From Breznakibacter sp047600785 (GTDB lineage Bacteria > Bacteroidota > Bacteroidia > Bacteroidales > Marinilabiliaceae): DNA of 64,000 bases. The notes beneath the pieces were generated by a model. That model saw only the letters and a list, made by a program, of their open reading frames with translations. It was not told the origin of the DNA and did not search any database. Each line of letters begins with the position of its first letter. Position 1 is the first letter of the stretch. The position numbers and the translations under genes are program-made. Shown one piece after another: positions 14,826 through 20,872 of the stretch. Where the stretch lies: contig JASGKH010000002.1 in the NCBI GenBank assembly GCA_047600785.1, forward strand, positions 248,001 to 312,000. The letters run 5' to 3'.

Positions 14826-15666
14826 GGTCTTCGTTTTTTAAAGTGTTGATATAAGCGATGAGTTTATCGGCTATTTCATTATCCGCTTCAATCTCAGAAA
14901 AGATGCTGAATACATTGGCTAGCGTTTGGTTACTGGTCGTTTTCAGGTATTCGGCAATCAGGGAGATGATTTCGGTACGCTTTTGCTCTTCGGCAGATGC
15001 TGTCTGTCTTGGTTCATCTACAATTCCGGAAGTATCATTTTTTGCTTCGATGGATTTGGGCTTTTCGTCCGAATCGTTTATTCCCATCAGCTCGGCAATA
15101 GGCTTTTTTATCCGGTCTTTGGAGATACCAAAACTTTCAAAAATGTCACCCAGCATCCCGGCGTAGTACTTGATTTGCTTTTTGGCTTCAAGTTCCTGTT
15201 CGATTCGGGCGTTTTCGCTTTCCAGTTCTTCAATGGAATCGTGCAGTTCCTCATTTTCTTCGGTCAGCTCCATCACCCGTTCTTTCAGAGTTTCGTAATC
15301 GGCATTTCGCTGGCGTTCCTTGAAACGTTCGTCTACAATCCGGTTGATTTCCACTTCTCCTAATCCCTTAAAACCCGAAGATTCAACTTCAGGTTCTGGT
15401 TGAGAAAGCACCAGTTCTTTCAACCATAGTGGATTTGGGTTCTCTTTCCCATCGTAAAGCTCAATCCGGATTTTATCCGGGTTCTCACATTTAAGGTTTT
15501 TAGTGATAAGCGACAATTGGCCGACCGGCGCACGGTCAACTAACTTAGTTTTTTCCTTACCTGTGACAAAAACGGCAGAAAACAATACATCTTTCCCTTG
15601 CTCCTGGTAGGTGCGAATCTTTGTTCGGATATTGCTCAGGTTAAGGGTGTACTTGTTCTTTTCCAT
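14812..15666 (-). CDS. Coiled-coil structural protein candidate
   Basis: 284 residues from the ATG at 15666 (protein starting MEKNKYTLN); an upstream start at 15708 would overlap the previous gene by 68 bases and is less likely. Residues 5-95 are beta-rich (LFSAVFVTGKEKTKL..., PDKIRIELYDG). An FKGLG motif (99-103) separates this from a strong coiled coil (about 125-170, LKERVMELTEENEELHDSIEELESENARIEQELEAK) and a helical acidic end. The domain-linker-coil layout suits a minor virion or assembly protein. No known family. Confidence 0.6.
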   Translation of the reverse strand: MEKNKYTLNLSNIRTKIRTYQEQGKDVLFSAVFVTGKEKTKLVDRAPVGQLSLITKNLKCENPDKIRIELYDGKENPNPLWLKELVLSQPEPEVESSGFKGLGEVEINRIVDERFKERQRNADYETLKERVMELTEENEELHDSIEELESENARIEQELEAKKQIKYYAGMLGDIFESFGISKDRIKKPIAELMGINDSDEKPKSIEAKNDTSGIVDEPRQTASAEEQKRTEIISLIAEYLKTTSNQTLANVFSIFSEIEADNEIADKLIAYINTLKNEDHAKV

Positions 15667-16006
15667 CGCTTGCAATCTGAGGTAATACACGGATAAACTC
15701 CAATACAATGGTCTGGGAACATTTCCAGTTGGAACAGCTCATCTTTATTTGCCCGGTAAATTCCTGCGTTTTGGCAAATTCAAGACTGTCATAGTAATCC
15801 TCGGCCTTGAAATAATTGTTATCAGCGGAGATTTCCGTTCCAGTAGCCAGGTCTTTCGAAAGCAGGTAGTAATACTCGTTAGTCCCCTCGATTTGAAGCT
15901 CCTTTTGGCAATCGTTAAGCACTGCCACAAAGGGTTCGAAAGAATAGCTTGCATAGCCCAAATCGGCCATGCGTTGCGAGATATATGTAAGGATTAAACT
16001 TTCCAT
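15641..16006 (-). CDS. 121-residue hypothetical protein
   Basis: No family recognised. The N-terminus is helical (ESLILTYISQRMADLGY) with many aromatic residues, followed by EYYYLLSKDLATGTEISADNNYF and a beta-rich end (TGQIKMSCSNWKCSQTIVLEFIRVLP). Lies between the small beta-rich proteins and the coiled-coil gene with 1-base and 26-base junctions. Probably a virion or assembly component by context only. Confidence 0.6.
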   Translation of the reverse strand: MESLILTYISQRMADLGYASYSFEPFVAVLNDCQKELQIEGTNEYYYLLSKDLATGTEISADNNYFKAEDYYDSLEFAKTQEFTGQIKMSCSNWKCSQTIVLEFIRVLPQIASDGKEQVHP

Positions 16007-16007
16007 A

Positions 16008-16394
16008 TTACGGCTTGGTTAAGGCAATACACTGGATATACAGTTTAAGTTGATAGGCATTACTAAGCAGGTTTCGAAAATACCCTGTTACATGTGAGCC
16101 TCCCCGAACAGGTTCTTCAAGCTTCAGGATTAGTTCATCCATTCGGAATCGGTTGGTTTTGCACTCCACCGGAAAGATGAGCGGATGGCTCTTGCGGTTA
16201 TTGAACGAAAGGCTTATCTCACCCATATAATCCGGGTTGAATGTTCCTTGGATGTCACGAATGGTAAAAGCTACTCCTGTACAATGAACTGCATTGGCTG
16301 GCAATTTTGCATCTATCCTGGTCACTGCTTTTGAAGTTGCAGCAACCAGGATGATTGCCCATTTCTCATATTTTATGTACTGAGGGGTTTCCAT
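16008..16394 (-). CDS. 128-residue beta-rich protein, structural candidate
   Basis: Alternating hydrophobic stretches suggest eight or so strands (WAIILVAATSK, CTGVAFTIRDIQG, GEISLSFNNRK, PLIFPVECKTNRF, DELILKLEEPV, YQLKLYIQCIAL), as in a single jelly roll. Similar in size and layout to the upstream 125-residue protein; both end in an aliphatic strand after an aromatic turn. They share a junction base (stop/start at 16394). Candidate minor capsid or spike protein; the fold is my inference, with no family match. Confidence 0.5.
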   Translation of the reverse strand: METPQYIKYEKWAIILVAATSKAVTRIDAKLPANAVHCTGVAFTIRDIQGTFNPDYMGEISLSFNNRKSHPLIFPVECKTNRFRMDELILKLEEPVRGGSHVTGYFRNLLSNAYQLKLYIQCIALTKP

Positions 16395-16771
16395 TACCAG
16401 TTCTTTTCTTCAAGTTTCAGGTAAAGATTTGCAGTGTAAGGGTAAGTGATGCCATTCATAGCTCCACCGTCCTTAAACCTGCCTTTTACTGTGCTTCCAT
16501 CGGCTTCTTCTTCGAGTTTATAGAACCGTTCGTTGGTAGGCACATACGAATCGCAGGTGATGAGTTTTACCTCAAAGTCGTCAGGAAACACTTCCTGGTC
16601 GTTGATGGAAAGGGTAAGCGTTGACTTGTTCAAAAACGACATCACGTAAGGAACCGTAACCAATATCCCGGTAATCTTTTTGTAAAGCTTATCGCTGTTG
16701 ATATTGATATTTACCGTTGCCCCAGCTGCCGGAACAGTTACTTTGACGATTTGATATTTAATAGCATTCAT
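16394..16771 (-). CDS. 125-residue beta-rich protein, structural candidate
   Basis: Strand-like stretches KYQIVKVTVPAAGATVNINI, ITGILVTVPYV, STLTLSINDQEVFP, DFEVKLITCDSYV and ANLYLKLEEKNW suggest a single jelly roll. PAAGATVNINI and LTLSINDQEVFPDDFEV are the kinds of loops seen in small capsid or spike proteins. It starts 57 bases after the 229-residue gene, with a 13-bp-stem hairpin in between, so it is probably made at a lower level than that protein. Confidence 0.5.
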   Translation of the reverse strand: MNAIKYQIVKVTVPAAGATVNININSDKLYKKITGILVTVPYVMSFLNKSTLTLSINDQEVFPDDFEVKLITCDSYVPTNERFYKLEEEADGSTVKGRFKDGGAMNGITYPYTANLYLKLEEKNW

Positions 16772-16784
16772 ACTCTTAGATTTT

Positions 16785-16825
16785 CAAATATTCGGCATTA
16801 GCAAACGCTTTTTGCCGAATATTTG
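16785..16825 (-). promoter_or_regulatory. Perfect 13-bp inverted repeat between structural genes
   Basis: CAAATATTCGGCA (16785-16797) pairs exactly with TGCCGAATATTTG (16813-16825) across a 15-base loop. It fills the only notable gap in this part of the operon, just after the 229-residue gene. It lacks a T-tract on the minus strand directly after the stem, so a partial terminator, RNA-processing or mRNA-stabilising element is more likely than a full stop. Confidence 0.75.
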
Positions 16826-16827
16826 GA

Positions 16828-17517
16828 TTAGTATTTAATGACTGCTGTACCGTGCAACACAGCCTTTATGAAGGTATTGTCGGGCGCATTGGCTCCCCAC
16901 TCGATGTTCAGCTCCATAGCCTGTTGGTCGTAAATTATCTTTGGGTTATCGAGTTTGTACATACCTTTCTGGCGGGTAGTCCCCTGGGTATCGAATACTT
17001 CATTGGAAGTAATCGGAACTAAGGTTGTCCCGTTGGCTTTGAACTCAAACTCACCGTTGCGTAGGACTTCTGGAAGTAGTTCGTACTTACCTTCCTCTGC
17101 TTTTGCAACACCAACCGATGCCAACAATACAATCCCGCTAAGCAGCATGATATTGCCTTTTTCGAGCTTGGCACTGGAGATATTTGAAATACCTACCGTC
17201 TTGTTGTCATCGTCTTTCAGCATCTTGATGATTTTGTTGGATGACACGCTCTTAGTTACATAGTAAGCTGCATCCACAGCCTGGAGGGTTTTGTTTGCCA
17301 AACCCTGTTGGATTTCTTTGGGAAGCAGGTGAAGACGGCGTTCAAATTCGCTGCGGGAATCGGAGCGCCCGCTGGCAGGACGGGGTTGTTTTATCCGTTT
17401 GATGAAAGCTTTACGTTCCTGCTGAGAGGCGGCTTCCAATGCGCCTAAAAGTTCTTCGTCGGTCATAGCGCCCATCAGGTCGATCTCGCTATTGGCTAAT
17501 GCTCCTAATGTTATCAT
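16828..17517 (-). CDS. 229-residue protein, major capsid candidate
   Basis: N-terminal 80 residues are helical and charged (SEIDLMGAMTDEELLGALEAASQQERKAFIKRI). Residues 80-115 hold a VSSNKIIKMLKDDDN stretch. One hydrophobic segment follows (NIMLLSGIVLLASVGVAKA, about 123-141). The last 85 residues are beta-rich (NGEFEFKANGTTLVPITSNEVFDTQGTTRQ, AMELNIEWGANAPDNTFIKAVLHGTAVIKY). A hairpin directly after the gene would favour high expression, which is the main reason to propose a major structural protein. No capsid family is recognised and a membrane-associated structural protein is equally possible. Confidence 0.5.
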   Translation of the reverse strand: MITLGALANSEIDLMGAMTDEELLGALEAASQQERKAFIKRIKQPRPASGRSDSRSEFERRLHLLPKEIQQGLANKTLQAVDAAYYVTKSVSSNKIIKMLKDDDNKTVGISNISSAKLEKGNIMLLSGIVLLASVGVAKAEEGKYELLPEVLRNGEFEFKANGTTLVPITSNEVFDTQGTTRQKGMYKLDNPKIIYDQQAMELNIEWGANAPDNTFIKAVLHGTAVIKY

Positions 17518-17546
17518 ATCTGTTGTTTTTAAAGATTAATAATGGT

Positions 17547-18083
17547 TTAAAGGATTTCCACCTCTTTGATTTCGGCATATTCGCCCAGGTCAGAGCCTGA
17601 CATTTCAGATTCAGATTCAATGGGCAAAGCGGCTATTTGTGCTGGTGGCAATTGAGGTAAGTCCGGGTTGTACGGCTCGATGGAAAGGTTCACCGGCTCA
17701 CGGAAAACGGAATTCACCGGATCGCTTGAAGATGCGCCTAATCCGGCAAAATTGGTAAGTCCCTGTAATATGTCTTTTTTCAGGAACACCTTCACGGTAG
17801 AGGCAATACCACTGGCAGCCACACCGGTGGCAATCAGTTTCAGGTTCTTATCTTTTAAAAAGAGAGCGCCCCCCACACCTGCCGAAATCTGGATAACGGG
17901 TTTGATAAGGGCTTTTACCTGGAAGCCGGTGGCCGTATCGTCCACTTTTACGGCTTTGTCAATGAGCTTGCCGGCCATGTTGCCTCCCACCATACCCAGG
18001 ATGATTAGTCCAGGTGTTTTGAGTTCTTCAAGGATGGCTTTGGCATCAAGCTTCGTTTTCGAATTGGATTCTTTTTGTGCCAT
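17547..18083 (-). CDS. 178-residue membrane protein
   Basis: At least three hydrophobic segments (LIILGMVGGNMAGKLI, LIKPVIQISAGVGGALFL, KLIATGVAASGIASTV) separated by short charged loops, then a polar, Pro/Glu-rich C-terminal third. FAGLG (112-116) lies at the boundary between the membrane part and the polar tail. Fits an internal-membrane or virion membrane protein in a membrane-containing virus. No named family. Confidence 0.55.
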   Translation of the reverse strand: MAQKESNSKTKLDAKAILEELKTPGLIILGMVGGNMAGKLIDKAVKVDDTATGFQVKALIKPVIQISAGVGGALFLKDKNLKLIATGVAASGIASTVKVFLKKDILQGLTNFAGLGASSSDPVNSVFREPVNLSIEPYNPDLPQLPPAQIAALPIESESEMSGSDLGEYAEIKEVEIL

Positions 18084-18123
18084 AATCGTTTTATTAAAAA
18101 ATGTTTATGTCTTAATTGATGAT

Positions 18124-19995
18124 TTATTTGAGGGTAATGGATTTCAGCTTTTTCTTCCCTTTCTTTCTGGGCTGACCTGAATGGGCTTTCCCTTTGGCTT
18201 TAGGTTTCTTGTGTTTTCTACCAGAAACACCACTAACCCCACTACCGGATGATTTCTTTCCTCCCAGAAGTTTGGACAATCCCCAAACTCCAAGAGCTGC
18301 ACCTCCAATGGCAAGAAGCGGTTGTTTCTTTACAAAACCAATGATACCTCCACCGGTCACACCACTATCAGAACCGGAGCTTTCGCTGTCAGATGAATCA
18401 CTGGAACTGCTGGTAGAGGATGAACCAGAAGAAGAAGCCGCAGATGTCGTTTCTGTTCCACTGTTTTTAATATCCGGATCGTTGGCCAGCTTTTCAGCTT
18501 CGGCAGTTTTAGCGGAAACTTCCGATTCAATATTTTCAGCTTCCTGTTTGGACATTACCCCCGTATCTTGTAAAATTTTCAGGGCGGCTGTAATAACAGG
18601 AACTGCGGCGGCAAGTGTGGCTGCGGCTACAACTCCTAATCCAGCTATTTCCGTTTCTTCATCCAAGCCGCTTAATCCTTTTGCTTTGCCTTTCAGTACG
18701 GCATTTTTTAAGGCACTTTTCTTGCCTTGCAGCTTGTCTACAAACAGTTTTTCAACTTTAGCAAGTGCGTTCTTTTGCTTTTCCCACTCCTGGGCAGATA
18801 TTCCTTTGGCGGCGGCTTGCTCTTTGGTTGCGTAACCCCACTTGATTTTCGAAGCCATCTTTTTAAGGTTTAGCTTCATAGCAAGCAAGAAACCGGTTCT
18901 GGCAGAAATAGTAAGCGGATTAAAGCGCACAATAGCTTTACCTACTTTCTTGGCAGCTTGTCCTGCTGCTTTACCTACTTTCTTTACTGCCTGACCTATC
19001 TTTTTGAAAAAGCCTTTTTTCTTGGCAGGACGTTTTTTGCCATTGAGTTCCTGTTCGATTTCGGCACCAGAAAGTCCGTCCAGGTCTCCAAACTCGTCAT
19101 CCAAACCGTCAAGTTCAGGGTCTTCCGAACCATCAAAACCATTGAGCCGGTTCAGGGCATCCTCGTTTTTGGCTAGTATTTCCAATGCCTTTTCCCTGTT
19201 TGGAGTATTCCAGTTGTCGATTGCGTAATCCAACATTTTTAAGAATGCAGGGGGATAGTCCGAATTTCGGATAAGGTTGGGATTTTGGGCAATCATGTTC
19301 CGGGTTTTAATGAGGTGTTCCAGGATGGTTCGGTCGTAATCCGGACCATCCAACCCTTCCAGCTCCTCGAAACCGGAAACCAGGTCTAAAACATCTTCGG
19401 CTGCACCCGACAGCACAGCGACATCTATTCCATGTAAGCTCATATCGAAGTCTTTTTGTTGTTTAAATGGTTTTTCGTAATTGAATTGACTGAGAACACA
19501 GTCAATTGTGTAGTATTTTCCAGAACCAGGAATAGGAACCACTACGTAGACATGCTGGTACACATCCCGGTTGTATTTGGTAATGCGGAAACGGTGTTGA
19601 ATTTTAAGGTTGGTAAGAATGCTGGAAACAAAAATTGAAAAGCAATCGCAGTCAATACCTGTTCTGCGTTCTGCCCAGCTGCGGTTAGGGCGGCGAAGTT
19701 GTTCCAGCCCCTTCTTATCGAGTTTGTACTGGATATGGTGATAAAGGAAATTCCAGATGTTTTCGCAGGTTTGCCGTAGTGTATTTCCTTTTAGGTAAGC
19801 TGCAATTTGCTTGGTGTCGCCAATATACTTCCAAACTACCTTTTTCATCAGGTCAACGGTCTCATCTACTTCTCCATCTTCAATGATAATGCGGTCGGAA
19901 TCCTCTGGATGAGCGAAGAAACGTTCGTATTGACTTCCGTCTATAATTGGCCGGTAACCATTTGTAATGCTTTCTATGTTGTATAGTTCGCTCAT
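18124..19995 (-). CDS. Transglutaminase-fold cysteine protease with LxGL-rich linker and basic amphipathic region
   Basis: 623 residues. Residues 75-170 are a transglutaminase-like domain: Cys in GIDCDCFS (C116 or C118), His in DVYQHVYVVV (H148), Asp in YYTIDCVL (D165). Residues 207-320 are acidic and hold five LxGL/F motifs (LEGLDG, LNGFDG, LDGLDD, LDGLSG and a preceding FEELEGL). Residues 323-360 are a Lys-rich amphipathic helix ending RFNPLTISARTGFLLAM, a segment I have seen in other Bacteroidota virus-like proteins. A hydrophobic IAGLGVVAAATLAAAVPVITAAL (450-472), a Ser-rich tract and a final membrane segment with a basic tail follow. Candidate virion maturation protease or peptide cross-linker. 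Confidence 0.7.
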   Translation of the reverse strand: MSELYNIESITNGYRPIIDGSQYERFFAHPEDSDRIIIEDGEVDETVDLMKKVVWKYIGDTKQIAAYLKGNTLRQTCENIWNFLYHHIQYKLDKKGLEQLRRPNRSWAERRTGIDCDCFSIFVSSILTNLKIQHRFRITKYNRDVYQHVYVVVPIPGSGKYYTIDCVLSQFNYEKPFKQQKDFDMSLHGIDVAVLSGAAEDVLDLVSGFEELEGLDGPDYDRTILEHLIKTRNMIAQNPNLIRNSDYPPAFLKMLDYAIDNWNTPNREKALEILAKNEDALNRLNGFDGSEDPELDGLDDEFGDLDGLSGAEIEQELNGKKRPAKKKGFFKKIGQAVKKVGKAAGQAAKKVGKAIVRFNPLTISARTGFLLAMKLNLKKMASKIKWGYATKEQAAAKGISAQEWEKQKNALAKVEKLFVDKLQGKKSALKNAVLKGKAKGLSGLDEETEIAGLGVVAAATLAAAVPVITAALKILQDTGVMSKQEAENIESEVSAKTAEAEKLANDPDIKNSGTETTSAASSSGSSSTSSSSDSSDSESSGSDSGVTGGGIIGFVKKQPLLAIGGAALGVWGLSKLLGGKKSSGSGVSGVSGRKHKKPKAKGKAHSGQPRKKGKKKLKSITLK

Positions 19996-20495
19996 TACAT
20001 GATTTTTTGAGGTTCGGATTCGTAAAAGAGGCCGTTGGCATAAAGCGAATATTTCATTTCAAGAGGAATGACCAAAGCTGCGGCAATGCTTTTTAAATCT
20101 TTCTTTTTGAAGGCCGCAATAATGGTTGGAGCTTTGGTGATGATGCCGGTAACATATCCTGCCAGGGTTGTCCAGCCTATATTGAGTTCGATGGTATCAA
20201 TATCAGTTGTTGTTAATGGTTTAATGGTAATTTCCTTTTGTTCGGGGCTATTGCTTGTAATGTATTTGCTATTGGTCGTAAGGGTAACAGCTGGTTTGGT
20301 AATAGACATGCTGTTTTTGGTAGGGTTTTGGATTTTGATTTCGGTGCGAAAATAGATGCCGGTTAGGTCTACCTTATGGATGCGAGGATTGGAAAGGTTG
20401 CTGACCATTTTCTCAGAGACATTTTTCATCTTAAAGAGCTTTATCGCTCCCAAAACCAGACCTCCGGCTATGCCTATTTTTAACCATTTATTCAT
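19995..20495 (-). CDS. Membrane-anchored LEA14/WHy-like beta-sandwich protein
   Basis: 166 residues. Membrane helix at 4-20 (WLKIGIAGGLVLGAIKL). Residues 36-115 carry the WHy/LEA-14 pattern: VDLTGIYFRTEIKIQNPTKNSMSITKPAVTLT, with NPTxxSxxI as the diagnostic turn, then EITIKPLTTTDIDTIELNI. LEA14-like domains are beta sandwiches found in bacterial envelope proteins. A second hydrophobic stretch lies near 105-125. Likely a membrane-bound structural or assembly protein of the element. Overlaps the neighbours by 1-4 bases. Confidence 0.65.
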   Translation of the reverse strand: MNKWLKIGIAGGLVLGAIKLFKMKNVSEKMVSNLSNPRIHKVDLTGIYFRTEIKIQNPTKNSMSITKPAVTLTTNSKYITSNSPEQKEITIKPLTTTDIDTIELNIGWTTLAGYVTGIITKAPTIIAAFKKKDLKSIAAALVIPLEMKYSLYANGLFYESEPQKIM

Positions 20496-20716
20496 TTCTT
20501 AGGCTTTTTGAACCGGTTTACCAGGCTATCTATTCCTTTTTTAACTCCATATCCGACCAATGCTGAAATGGCAGCATATAAAGAAACTTCGATGATTCCC
20601 TGGAAGGTAATGTTGGTAAGTACCAGGTGAGCTGTTAGAGCTTTGCCTAACCCTCCGCAGAGACCGGAAGTAGTGGCTACAACTGAGTTAATCTGATTTT
20701 CTGGCATGACTTGCAT
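20492..20716 (-). CDS. Small membrane protein, first gene of the virus-like operon
   Basis: 74 residues with two hydrophobic stretches (SGLCGGLGKALTAHLVLTNI and GIIEVSLYAAISALVGYGV) and a basic end (NRFKKPKK). Could be a holin or a virion membrane protein. The first ATG at 20716 would leave a leader of only about 10 bases from the proposed promoter, and it lies in an 8-bp dyad; Met4 (ATG at 20707) is an equally good start. Confidence 0.6.
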   Translation of the reverse strand: MQVMPENQINSVVATTSGLCGGLGKALTAHLVLTNITFQGIIEVSLYAAISALVGYGVKKGIDSLVNRFKKPKK

Positions 20717-20761
20717 CGGGATGATTTTGATGCAAGGTTAGAGATGTAAAAACTTATGCAA
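20710..20761 (-). promoter_or_regulatory. Candidate operon promoter with overlapping operator dyad
   Basis: On the minus strand, TTG (20759-20761) and TAACCTTG (20740-20733) are 18 bases apart and match the Bacteroidota TTG/TAnnTTTG promoter with one mismatch in the -7 box. An exact 8-bp inverted repeat, CTTGCATC (20710-20717) and GATGCAAG (20729-20736), overlaps both the -7 box and the first start codon, the usual place for a repressor site. Confidence 0.5.
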
Positions 20762-20818
20762 TCAATAGACTCATTTCACAGTAATAGATGGATGTAAAAT
20801 GATTGCAAAAAACTCAAA

Positions 20819-20851
20819 TTGAAATAAAATGATGCTGAATTTGTATATTTG
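20819..20851 (+). promoter_or_regulatory. Candidate promoter of the helicase/DUF2290 pair
   Basis: TATATTTG (20844-20851) fits the Bacteroidota -7 consensus, with TTG at 20819-20821 and a 22-base spacer. It lies 21 bases upstream of the helicase ATG at 20873, so the leader is short. It fires away from the virus-like operon promoter, so the module has its own transcription. Confidence 0.5.
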
Positions 20852-20872
20852 AAAAGATTAAAAAAATAAAAA

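Larger units (their letters stand above)
4550..20716 (-). mobile_element. Virus-like gene module (about 20 genes, one direction, no tail genes)
   Basis: An uninterrupted minus-strand transcription unit with intergenic gaps mostly of 0-5 bases. Reading in order of transcription (right to left): membrane proteins, transglutaminase-fold protease, beta-rich small proteins, coiled-coil protein, SH3-like protein, lytic transglycosylase with a frameshift tail, small membrane protein, spanin-like protein, basic DNA-condensing protein, methyltransferase, two small proteins, giant helicase, RadC-RecA fusion. No portal, large terminase, tail tube or sheath, relaxase, VirB4/TraG or integrase gene is visible. 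The size (16.2 kb) and make-up resemble tailless dsDNA viruses, but no FtsK/HerA-type packaging ATPase or unmistakable capsid protein is recognised, so virus identity is inference. Confidence 0.55.
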
